Below are positions 41,950-50,800 of a stretch of 64,000 nucleotides of DNA, piece after piece. How positions within the stretch are numbered: the first letter of the stretch is position 1; each line of letters begins with the position of its first letter. Source of the DNA: Streptomyces sp. CC208A. Its GTDB lineage: Bacteria > Actinomycetota > Actinomycetes > Streptomycetales > Streptomycetaceae. A model generated the notes under the pieces. It was not told where the DNA came from. It worked only from the letters and a program-made list of their open reading frames with translations, and searched no databases. A program made the translations under genes and the position numbers. The stretch lies in contig NZ_JASCXN010000009.1 in NCBI RefSeq assembly GCF_030010625.1, positions 142,896-206,895 on the forward strand, written 5' to 3'.

Positions 41950-44217
41950 TCAGCCGGGCTGGATCTCGGTCTCCAGGTCGTCTGCCATGTGGCGAGCACT
42001 GCTCGAGGCGTCGTTGAAGCCGTTGGCGTTGCCGTACTTGACCCAGTCGGCCACCTGGTTCGCGTACGGAAGGCCGTGGGTCTTCGCCGCCTCCTGCGCC
42101 GCGATCTGCGCCATGTCGACGTTCTTCTTCTTACTGTCCTGCCAGAGGTCTGCCGAGTCCTTGCCCGCGTCTTTCAGCACGTCTGTCTCGGACTGCTGGA
42201 AGATGTGCTCAAGCACCATGGAGCTGACCGTACCGGCGACACCGCTGGCCACCGCTCCGCCGACTGGGGTGGCGACGAAACTGACGCCTACGCCGATGCC
42301 CGTGCCGATCGCCCCGGACCAGGCGTTCTTCTGCTGTGCCACGGAGTCCGCGAAGTCCTTGGCCTCCTTGGCCGCCGGACCGATGATCGCCTCCTGGCGT
42401 CCGACCGCCAAACTGCCACCAATCTCGGCCGACCGCCGTGAGATCTCCTCGATGGTGTCCTGCGGCGACTGCGGATACCGCTGGTCCTCCGGCGTGTTGG
42501 GGTTCAGGTGATAGTCCATCAGGCCGCCCAAGTACGCCGCCTGGCCGACCTCGACCGCCGCGTTGGCCTTGGGGTCCTGCCCCAGCGTGACCAGGAGGCG
42601 CGTGACGTCCGAGTGATCCAGATCCGCCGGCGTACCCGCGATCGGGAACAACTTGTCGGTGTTGCCACGGCTGTCGTCGGACATCGCCCGGTTGATGTCC
42701 GGCAGGTACTCAGAGGTGATCTGCCCGATGCTGTCCGACATGTAGCTGTGCTTGGTCAGCCGCTCAGGATCGTCGGAGACCGACGCGACGATCCTCTGCA
42801 TGAGCTCCGCCTGCTCCTTGCTGTGCGGCGGGGTCTCCTCCGTGGGCATCTGGCCGGCCGGGTGGCCGGTGGTGGCCGCCTCCAGGGCCATCGCCAGGTT
42901 GTTGCGGCCCTCGGTGCTGTTCTTGCCCTTGTCGTCCATCTCCTGGGGCCAGTCGCGCTCTTCGAAGAGGTAGTCGAAGTTGGTGAGGGCGCGCTTCTCC
43001 TTCTTCCCGTCCTCCTCCTTGAAGTCGTGGTCCTCGTCCTTCGTGACGAAGTCCGAGTTGAAGAAGTCCGTGGCCGCGTCGGGGCTGTTCGACAGTGCCG
43101 CCAGGAAGCCGGTCATGGGGTCGCTGCCGGAGTCGGTGCCCGTGTGGTTCAGATTCGGGTCTATGCCCATGTGCTGCCACATCATGGGGACGTGCTGCCC
43201 ATTGTGCGTGTACTTCTTCTCGGCATCGATCAGTTTCGTGCCGTAGTCCTTGAGGAACTGGTCGTCGTAGTTGCCCCAGCGCATCAGGTTGCTCATCACC
43301 TGGAAGCCCTGGGTCACGCTGTTCTTGCCGACCGGCTGGTCGCCCAGGTTGACCATCTCGTACTTCCAGCGTGACATCTCGGGCGTGTCCGCCTGTGTGG
43401 CGGCGGCCAGGGTCAGGCTCAGGTTCTTCTGGAGCTCGCCGAACTGCTTGTGCCGATCGTGGTTCAGCTCGGGGTGCTCGTAGGGCTGGCTGAGGCCCGC
43501 CCAGAAGTCGAGGGTCTTCTTGGGGCCGAGCGTGGTGGCGAAGTGCTCGGCGAAGATCGGGTCGCCGGCGTACTTCTTCAGGCCCGCGTTGAGCGCGTCG
43601 AAGTCGGCCGTCGTCAGGTCCTCGGTCTTCTTGCCCGCGATGGCCGCCAGCTTCTCGGCCTCCTTGACGGCGGCCACCGCCGAGTCGCGGTCCTTGTACA
43701 CCGCGTCGGAGAAGCCGTGGTCCGTCAGGTCGACGAGGGCCTTCAGCGCCGTGGCGGCACTGTTGTCGATCTCGGTGGCCGTGTTCAGGATGCCCTGGAG
43801 TTCGTCGCGCAGCGCGTCGACGTCGCTCTGGCCGTTCGGCGCTTTCTTGTCGGGGTTCTCGCTGACTGTGAACCCCCCGCCGTTCACGGTGACGGTGAGG
43901 TTCTTGCCCCGGCCGCGTTCGATCGCGTCCTTGAGGAGGCGCTGCTGCGCCTTCAGTTCGTCCCGGGTGTCCCGCATGATGTCCCGGATCGACGTCGCCT
44001 GGGTGACCGCGTCACCGAACTCGCCGGCGGTCTTGCCCACGAACTCGCGTGAGATGACCGCGTTGTCACCGGCCCAGTCGGCCGTGAGGGCCTTCTTGTG
44101 CAGTCCGTCGTGCGCGTCCTTCTTCAGGACCTGCAGTTTGGTCAGCATGCTCGTCCAGTCGCCGACCGTGTCGTCGAGCAGCTTGAAGTTCGCCGAATGA
44201 AGGGCTTCGAAGTCCAT
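41950..44217 (-). CDS. Large DUF6571-like protein, probable ESX substrate
   Basis: 755 residues, no signal peptide. The first 110 residues are helical and look like the WXG/LXG delivery part (FEALHSANFKLLDDTVGDWTSML, then ALTADWAGDNAVISREF with a Trp-x-Gly). The middle is charged and helical with repeated SWQHMGIDPNLN-like loops (here MMWQHMGIDPNLNHTG). Near residues 625-680 is a Gly/Ala/Val-rich stretch (AWSGAIGTGIGVGVSFVATP and VGGAVASGVAG) that may insert into membranes. The end is helical. I recognise the family as DUF6571-type, commonly found in streptomycete ESX loci; no enzymatic motif is visible. Co-transcribed with the 166-residue protein upstream. Confidence 0.75.
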   Translation of the reverse strand: MDFEALHSANFKLLDDTVGDWTSMLTKLQVLKKDAHDGLHKKALTADWAGDNAVISREFVGKTAGEFGDAVTQATSIRDIMRDTRDELKAQQRLLKDAIERGRGKNLTVTVNGGGFTVSENPDKKAPNGQSDVDALRDELQGILNTATEIDNSAATALKALVDLTDHGFSDAVYKDRDSAVAAVKEAEKLAAIAGKKTEDLTTADFDALNAGLKKYAGDPIFAEHFATTLGPKKTLDFWAGLSQPYEHPELNHDRHKQFGELQKNLSLTLAAATQADTPEMSRWKYEMVNLGDQPVGKNSVTQGFQVMSNLMRWGNYDDQFLKDYGTKLIDAEKKYTHNGQHVPMMWQHMGIDPNLNHTGTDSGSDPMTGFLAALSNSPDAATDFFNSDFVTKDEDHDFKEEDGKKEKRALTNFDYLFEERDWPQEMDDKGKNSTEGRNNLAMALEAATTGHPAGQMPTEETPPHSKEQAELMQRIVASVSDDPERLTKHSYMSDSIGQITSEYLPDINRAMSDDSRGNTDKLFPIAGTPADLDHSDVTRLLVTLGQDPKANAAVEVGQAAYLGGLMDYHLNPNTPEDQRYPQSPQDTIEEISRRSAEIGGSLAVGRQEAIIGPAAKEAKDFADSVAQQKNAWSGAIGTGIGVGVSFVATPVGGAVASGVAGTVSSMVLEHIFQQSETDVLKDAGKDSADLWQDSKKKNVDMAQIAAQEAAKTHGLPYANQVADWVKYGNANGFNDASSSARHMADDLETEIQPG

Positions 44218-44247
44218 CAGATGTTCCCTGTTCCCTGTTCCCCGTCC

Positions 44248-44748
44248 TCAGTCCTTCTTGTCCTTCGGGTCCGGCTTGTAGATCTCGTTCGGCTTCCCGG
44301 CCTTTGCCCAGTCGTCGTCGAAACCGGCGTCGAGGGTCTGGATGCTGCTCACGTGCCGCTCGATGAAGATCTCGTCACCGGCGTGCGCGTTCTGCGTGAA
44401 GTCCATGTGGTTGGAGATCAGCGCACAGGCGTCCATCACCGATCCCAGCTGCTTGTCCCACCGCAGCGACACGTGCGACAGCGCCCCGCCGAGCGCGAAG
44501 CCCTGACCGCTGAGGTCGGACGCCGCCGAGTCCGTGGAAGTGACACGGGCCTCCTTCCACAGCCGGTTGTACAGCTTGAACGCCTCGTCCCCGATCGCGG
44601 CCAGATCCTGCTGGTCGACCTTGAGGAAACCGCCCGCCGCGCTGCCGGCGTTCGGCCTGTCCTCGGGCGGCAGCCCGTTCAACTGCATCCGCGCCGAACT
44701 CCGCTCGGCCGCCGAGGACTTCAGCTGCTCCCACTCGTCCCATGCCAT
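44248..44748 (-). CDS. Small helical partner of the DUF6571-like protein
   Basis: 166 residues, helical, no signal peptide or membrane segment. N-terminus MAWDEWEQLKSSAAERSSARMQLNG, a central helix around WKEARVTSTDSAASDLSGQG and SHVSLRWDKQLGSVMDACALISNHM, which has the look of an ESX-type chaperone or antiparallel partner. The tail is acidic then Lys/Asp-rich (KPDPKDKKD). It lies 30 bp upstream of the DUF6571-like gene, in the order typical for small-partner/large-substrate pairs. ATG 44748; function inferred from context only. Confidence 0.72.
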   Translation of the reverse strand: MAWDEWEQLKSSAAERSSARMQLNGLPPEDRPNAGSAAGGFLKVDQQDLAAIGDEAFKLYNRLWKEARVTSTDSAASDLSGQGFALGGALSHVSLRWDKQLGSVMDACALISNHMDFTQNAHAGDEIFIERHVSSIQTLDAGFDDDWAKAGKPNEIYKPDPKDKKD

Positions 44749-44829
44749 GGACGTCACATCTCCCCGTGGTTTCGGGCTGGTCGGATCCGATCCGAGGCGG
44801 CTCGTCCGGGAACTCCCGAGGTTCCTGAC

Positions 44830-45230
44830 ACTCCCCGCCCTTGTACGCGTGCCGGACCGGCTGCAGGTGAAGTCAACCAGTATCAGGCGCAGTTCGGCAC
44901 CCTGGGCGCGGGTCTCCCCGACGGTCCGGGCCTCTGCGATGAGCAAGTGCCCCTTGTGGCGGTCTCCGGCATGTTGTGGAGGGGTGCACGGCACCTGGAT
45001 CCAGGCTCTGTCCGGCTCATCCCGCAGGGCGAGGGCGTGAATTCCGTCTGCCGGGAACGAGATCCGTTCATCCGTCCGCACGTAACCCCAGAAGGTGAAA
45101 GTGCTGATGCCGGACGACGGCGTGAGCTTTCCGCGCTCCTCGGCCGTCCGCGCTCCTCGGCCGTCCGCGCGGAAGGCGGCGCCCGGACGGCGAGGTCACG
45201 GTCGCTCGAGAGCCCGCCACCGTTACGTCA
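44830..45230 (-). pseudogene. Remnant of a minus-strand gene broken by a 17-bp duplication
   Basis: The frame reads ISTFTFWGYVRTDERISFP, AIHALALRD-like DGIHALALRDEPDRAWIQV and ETRAQGAELRLILVDFTCS, with high GC3 typical of real genes, then runs on without a proper stop into the next gene's leader. At 45132-45165 the 17-nt unit CGCGCTCCTCGGCCGTC is tandemly duplicated; removing one copy joins this frame to an upstream frame with LAVRAPPSARTAEERGKL. An in-frame TGA lies a little further upstream. No start codon in place. It appears to be the end of a decayed exported or accessory protein. Confidence 0.45.
45132..45165. repeat. 17-bp tandem duplication
   Basis: Two exact copies of CGCGCTCCTCGGCCGTC at 45132-45148 and 45149-45165, followed by CGCGC. 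Because 17 is not a multiple of three, the duplication shifts the reading frame of the remnant that contains it. Confidence 0.85.
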
Positions 45231-45720
45231 GCTGTCGTTCACCACGTCGCGAAGCTCGTTCCTCGTCGGATTCCAGAGGGAGCCAGGACCACGCCCACCA
45301 CCGCGTCTGCTTCTGGGACCCGCCGGTCCTGACGGCCCACGAGTTCGAAGTCGTCGGGGAGACCGACGCGGACGGGTTCTCGCCTGGGTCCGTGAGCATG
45401 CCCCTCGGCACGGCTGGGGCCACCCCTCTACGCCGTACTCCAGGACAGCGACGGCCTGGGCCTCATCCGTCTTGCCGGTGTCCTCGGCAATCTCTTCGTC
45501 GACACCACGTGAGTCGGATCCGATTCCGTCCGGAGCCGACTGCCCCTCTCCCCGGCCGCGGCCGCCGTGCGCGAGATCGTGGAGGAGACGGCGCGGGACG
45601 AGCCGGGTGCTCACCCGCTGCCGGACCTGATGCCCTGGCTGCAGGAAGTCCTCTGTGCGGGCCTGACTCGTTCCGCGACGACCTCCCTACCACGTCGATC
45701 CATCCGGGCTGTCGCAGCGC
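45231..45720 (+). pseudogene. Decayed plus-strand gene fragments
   Basis: Three coding-like pieces in this region use two frames: HRVCFWDPPVLTAHEFEVVG (about 45297-45360), then LYAVLQDSDGLGLIRLAGVL ending in a TGA (45510-45512), then LSPAAAAVREIVEETARDEP with PLPDLMPWLQEVL (about 45545-45654) in the same frame after the TGA. All have strong GC3 bias. A single gene with one frameshift and one nonsense change is the simplest reading. No complete start or ribosome-binding site is visible. I cannot name the protein. Confidence 0.4.
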
Positions 45721-45726
45721 AGCCGG

Positions 45727-47265
45727 TCAGCGGGTCGTGAGGACCATGGTCATGGAAGCGGCGATGGGATAGTTGAAATCGCCACGGCAGTGGAGGAACA
45801 GAGTCCGGTCCGCGTAGTACAGCGGGTCGGTCACGTCCAGGTCGACCAGATTGCGGTCGGGCGTGTCGGTGAATCCCGGGCTGTCGGGCATCTTCATCAG
45901 CTGGGTGGCCTTGCTGTCCGCCGCGGTGAGGTGGAGCACTTCGCTGCCGCGCATGCCGGTGGGCCGCATGTAGACGGTCAGGCCGCTGTTGTCGGTCTGC
46001 ACGGGGATGAGGACCCGCGCGCGTTCGGTGTCCGGGGTGAAGGACCACCTTCGTTTTCCGGCGGCCGTGTCGAAGGCGTGGATGGAGTCGGCGTTGCCGG
46101 CGTCGTGGGTTGCCAGATAAACGGTGCCGGGCGCGGCGGCGATTCCACCGCAGCGGCGTTTCCAGGTGCGGCAGCCGGTGGCGTAGACGTCCTTCCGGAC
46201 CTTCCAGGAAGCCTGGACCCTGCCCTGGGGCGAGAAGGAGACCAGCCGGTCGGGAGCATCCTGCTCGTACGGGCCGGAACTGACGCCCACGACCAGCGGA
46301 TCGGCGGACACGATCCATACGTCGGTGGCTTGGGCCGTGTACCGCCAGGTCGCCTTCCCGGTCGCGGGGTCACGGTGGCCGACCCGGTGGGTGCCGCCCT
46401 TCCAGTCCCCGCCGCACAGGCTGCGCGTGACGAGGATCTTCCCTCCCGCGTGTTCATCGCTGGTGCAACCCCCGGCCGGGGCGGTCCACACGGTCCTGCC
46501 CGTGGTCAGCCGGAAGCCGAACGAGCCGCCGGCCGCCGCGGCCTCCTCACCCACGGCGGGCCAGCCGATCGCGGCCACCTGGTCGGTGACCGCCACCGTC
46601 ATGCCCAGCCCTTGCGGTTTGAGCGTGGTCCTCAGCGCGGTCTTCCACAGGACGCTGCCGTCGGTGATGTCGATGACGGCGAACCGGGTGCACGGGCTCT
46701 TGAGTTCCTTGCCGGTGCGGTAGACGACAGCCACCAGGCCCTTGCTCGACTGAGTGGGCGATGCCTGGCAGATGTCACCGCTGAGAGGAACCGACCACCG
46801 TTCGCTGCCGGTCGCGGCGTCGTAGCCGGTCACCGCGTCCGAGACCCCCGTCGCGTAAGTGGTACCGGACAGCCACGCGCCGGGCGCCGACACCCTCCGC
46901 CCGTCCCGCTCGGCTGCCGGGGCGGCGACCTTCCAGGCGACTTTCCCCTCGGTGGCCGCTCTCGTCGGCGACGGCGAGACCGACGTCGCCGAAGCAGAGG
47001 AGGATGTCGAAGAAGGAGCAGGGCCCTTGCCGGAGTCGTCCTGCCGCTCCGCACCCGACATCGCCCACACGGCTCCACCCGCCACCACCGCCAGCGCCAC
47101 CACCGCCGCGCCGGCCGGCGCCCCGGCCCGATTCCGCCTGCGCCCGGGAGGCGGACCCGACGGCACGGTCGGCTGGGAAACGGGGCCATAAGAGCCATGG
47201 GAGCCGTAGGAGCCATAGGGAGTCGGCGGAATGGGCGGCATCGGCGGTTGCGACACGCAGGACAC
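45727..47265 (-). CDS. PQQ-like beta-propeller membrane protein
   Basis: 512 residues. Short Pro/Tyr/Gly-rich cytoplasmic N-terminus (about 1-40), basic stretch GRRRNRAG, one membrane helix (about 45-66), a Ser/Thr spacer, then a PQQ/BamB-type propeller: repeated blades such as VTGYDAATGSERWSVPL, DITDGSVLWKTAL, DPATGKATWRYTA and DTAAGKRRWSF. Extracytoplasmic Cys residues (ICQ, SPCT, GCTS, LCGG, GCRTWKRRCGG, LHCRG) suggest disulfides. GTG 47265 has AAGGA upstream; a GTG 9 nt further in is the alternative. Probably binds partners outside the cell; found near the ESX genes but not part of the core. Confidence 0.8.
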   Translation of the reverse strand: MSCVSQPPMPPIPPTPYGSYGSHGSYGPVSQPTVPSGPPPGRRRNRAGAPAGAAVVALAVVAGGAVWAMSGAERQDDSGKGPAPSSTSSSASATSVSPSPTRAATEGKVAWKVAAPAAERDGRRVSAPGAWLSGTTYATGVSDAVTGYDAATGSERWSVPLSGDICQASPTQSSKGLVAVVYRTGKELKSPCTRFAVIDITDGSVLWKTALRTTLKPQGLGMTVAVTDQVAAIGWPAVGEEAAAAGGSFGFRLTTGRTVWTAPAGGCTSDEHAGGKILVTRSLCGGDWKGGTHRVGHRDPATGKATWRYTAQATDVWIVSADPLVVGVSSGPYEQDAPDRLVSFSPQGRVQASWKVRKDVYATGCRTWKRRCGGIAAAPGTVYLATHDAGNADSIHAFDTAAGKRRWSFTPDTERARVLIPVQTDNSGLTVYMRPTGMRGSEVLHLTAADSKATQLMKMPDSPGFTDTPDRNLVDLDVTDPLYYADRTLFLHCRGDFNYPIAASMTMVLTTR

Positions 47266-47417
47266 CAATCCTTGATCGGCAGGCAGGACCGCAGAACCCC
47301 ACCTCGTCACCATCGCACAGCAGATCGGTCCCGGCCGGAAAGCAACCCTCGACTGCCTTGAACACCCGGGTTCAGTCGCTCCGTCATGCACGACGTCATC
47401 CGTTGCGGGGACGCAAC

Positions 47418-47869
47418 TCACGTGGTCCTGCTCAACGAGGTCCCGGCCGAGGTGACACCGTCCCCGAGTGCTCCGCGCGGGCCCGGCGCATCGTCCGGGA
47501 CGGCGTCGGGCCCGGGGAAGGCGCGGCGGGACAGCTCCCGCACCGCGGGGGTCTGCCGCTCCACCGCTTCCGCGACGGCCGGGTCCACCCGGGACGGTCG
47601 CGCGGCCCGGCGGTGCGCCTCGATCGCGCGGTGGCGGCCGTCCGGCGGGGTGCGGCGCTCCACCGGCGCGGCGGGCGCGGTCGGCCGCGGAGCCGGGTCG
47701 GCGGCTGGGGGACCGGCCTTCACGAGCGCGGATGTTCGCCCCCAGTACCCGCCCGTCCAGCAGCGTCTTCAGCCGCTTCTCCCAGTGGTCCTGCTGCTGC
47801 TCGGAATACGGGCCTTGACCATCGGACCCGGGGCCAGGCGCCCGCCACGTAAGCAGCCGCCGCGCCCCC
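47418..47869 (-). pseudogene. Frameshifted gene downstream of eccC
   Basis: Just after the eccC stop a minus-strand frame (possible GTG 12 nt later) reads YSEQQQDHWEKRLKTLLDG and RVLGANIRA; the next frame from about 47725 continues with VKAGPPAADPAPRP, VERRTPPDGRHRAIEAHRRA, VDPAVAEAVERQTPAVREL and a TGA at 47418. Both halves have G/C at nearly every third position. The join needs one frameshift near 47725. A 101-residue protein from the GTG at 47723 would be the alternative reading. The product is unknown. Confidence 0.42.
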
Positions 47870-47879
47870 ACCGCCCCTG

Positions 47880-50800
47880 CTACAGCTCCGGCATCAACCC
47901 CGTCTGCACCAGCGGGTTCCCCCGCTGCCGCGAGACGTAGACGCCGCGGCCCGCCGGCATCGGGCGCATGCGGACGCCGCCGAGGACGTCGCCCTCCTGC
48001 GGGTCGCCGGAGAGGAGCACGCCCTGCGCGCCGAGCTCCATCATGCGCTGCATGAAGGACTCGTACGCCGCCCGGCTCGCGCCCGCCGCGCTGCGGGCGA
48101 TGATGAAGCGGACGCCCACGTCCCTCGCGAACGGCAGCAGCTCCGTCAGCTTCGCCAGCGGGTTGCCGCTCGACGTGGAGACCAGGTCGTAGTCGTCGAC
48201 GACCACGAACAGGTTCGGCCCCGACCACCAGCTGCGGTCCCGCAGCTGCTGGGCCGTGACGTCCGCCGACGGCGAGCGGCGGCGCATCAGGTCGGCGAGG
48301 GCGTCCACGTGGTGCTCCATGTTGTTCGACATGGGCACGTACTCGGCCAGGTGCGTCGGCGGCGTCACGTCGAGCAGCGCACGCCGGTTGTCGATCACGA
48401 AGAACTTCGCCGAGGCCCCGTCGTACCGCTCCGAGATCTGCTTGATCAGCAGCCGCAGCAGGTTCGACTTGCCCGACTCGCTCTCGCCGAAGACGAGGAA
48501 GAACGGATCGCGCTCGAAGTCGACGAAGACCGGCTCCAGGTTGTTCTCGTCGACGGCGAACGCGACACCGCGCTGCGGCTCCGCGTGGCCCGCGGGCAGC
48601 GCGTGCGCGTCCAGCTCGCGCGGCAGCAGCCGCACCTCAGGGGCGCCCGGCGCCGTCCAGTGCCGGGTGACCTCCTGCGACATCGCGGCCGTCGCCTCGG
48701 CGAGGTCGCTGTCGGAGCTGATCCCGTCGATGCGCGGGACGGCCGCCATGAAGTGCAGCTTCTCCGGCGTCAGACCACGGCCGGGCACGCCCGTCGGCAC
48801 GTTGGCGGCGATCTTGCGGTCCAGCTCGGAGTCCATCGTGTCGCCGAGCCGCAGTTCGAGGCGGTTCATCAGATGGTCCTTGAGGTTGGCGCGGACCTCC
48901 ATGGAACGCGAGGCCGTGACGATCAGGTGGATGCCGTAGCCGAGACCGCGCGCCGCGATGTCCACGACGGCCGGTTCGAGACCCTCGTACTCGGTACGGA
49001 AGTTGCCCCAGCCGTCGATCACCAGGAAGACGTCGCCCCACGGCTGGTCCGCCGCCGAGATGTCGCCCCGCGCCCGCAGCCTGCGGTAGGTGCCGATGGA
49101 GTCGACGCCCGCGCTGCGGAAGTACTCCTCGCGCCGCGACAGGATGCCGTACACCTCGGCCACCGTACGCCGCACCCGCTCGGGGTCGAGCCGGGACGCC
49201 ACCCCGCCGACGTGCGGCAGCCCCGCCACCGACGCCATGCCGCCACCACCGAAGTCGAGGCCGTAGAACTGCACCTCGTGCGGCGTGTGCGTCAGCGCGA
49301 ACGCCGAGATCAGGGTCCGCAGCAGCGTCGACTTGCCGGACTGCGGACCACCGATGATCTGCATGTGGCCCGCCGCGCCCGAGAAGTCCCGGTAGAGCGT
49401 GTCGCGGCGCTGCTCGTACGGCTTGTCCACCACGCCCAGCGGTACGACGAGCCGGCCGGCCGCCTCGTACCCGGGCTGCGTCAGCCCCCGGCCCTCCACA
49501 CCCGCGAGCCCCGGCAGCAGCGCGTCCAGCGCCGGCGGGTTGTCCAGCGGCGGCAGCCACACCTGGTGCGCCTCGACACCGCGCCCCTCAAGCCGGCGCA
49601 CGATCACGTCGAGCACCGAGTCCGCCAGCGCGTCGTCCTCCGCGGCCCGGGCCTCGGGGACCTTCGGCTTCGCCTCCGGCTCCAGATACCGCACCGGCAC
49701 CGGGGCCGCGGTGAACGGCACCGGCCGCCGGTCCACCGGCAGCGGCCCGCCCGCCACCGCGGCGTGCTGGTTGGCGCGGTACGTGCCGGAGACGTACGCC
49801 GCCTTGAACCGCACCATCTCGTCGGTGCCGTACTTGAGGTAGCCCGAGCCCGGCACGTTCGGCAGCGAGTAGGCGTCGGGCACGCCGATGGCCGCCCGCG
49901 ACTCGGCCGCCGAGAAGGTCCGCAGACCGATCCGGTAGGAGAGGTACGTCTCCAGGCCGCGCAGCCGGCCCTCCTCCAGGCGCTGCGAGGCCAGCAGCAG
50001 GTGCACGCCGAGCGACCGGCCGATGCGGCCGATCTGCACGAACATCTCGATGAAGTCCGGCATCGCCGTCAGCAGCTCGCTGAACTCGTCGATGACGAGG
50101 ACGAGCGACGGGATGGGCTGGAGCGGGGCGCCGGCCGCGCGCGCCTTCTCGTAGTCGTGGATGTTCGCGTAGTTGCCCGCGTCGCGCAGCATCTCCTGAC
50201 GCCGGTTCAGCTCACCGCGGATGGAGTCGCCCATGCGGTCCACCAGGGTGAGGTCGTCCGCCAGGTTGGTGATCACCGCCGCCACGTGCGGCATCTGCGA
50301 CATGCCCGCGAAGGTGGCACCGCCCTTGAAGTCCGCGAGGACGAAGTTCAGCGTCTCCGAGGAGTGCGTCACCGCCAGACCGAGGACCAGCGTGCGCAGC
50401 AGCTCCGACTTGCCGGAACCCGTCGCGCCCACGCACAGGCCGTGCGGGCCCATGCCCTCCTGCGCCGCCTCCTTGAGGTCCAGCATCACCGGGACACCGT
50501 CCTCGCCGACACCGATCGGCACCCGCAGCCGCTCCGACCGGGACCGGGGCCGCCAGGTGCGGCTCACGTCGATCGAGGCCGCGTCGCCCAGGTTCAGCAG
50601 ATCGGTGAAGTCCAGGTTGGCGAGGAGCGGCTCGTCGTCGTCCGAACCGCCCGCCACCCGCAGCGGCGCGAGCTGCCGGGCCAGCGCCTCCGCCGCGTCC
50701 GGGCTCAGCTCGTCCGGGCTCCCCTCGTACACGTGCCCGTCGCCCGATTCGAGGCGCAGCGCACCGGACTCCACGACCACGGCCAGGTCGCCGCGGACAC

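Noticed and set aside
45727..48228. 833-residue reading of the beta-propeller gene
   Set aside because: The upstream half overlaps eccC on the same strand in another frame and has no fold; the GTG at 47265 with AAGGA gives the natural protein.
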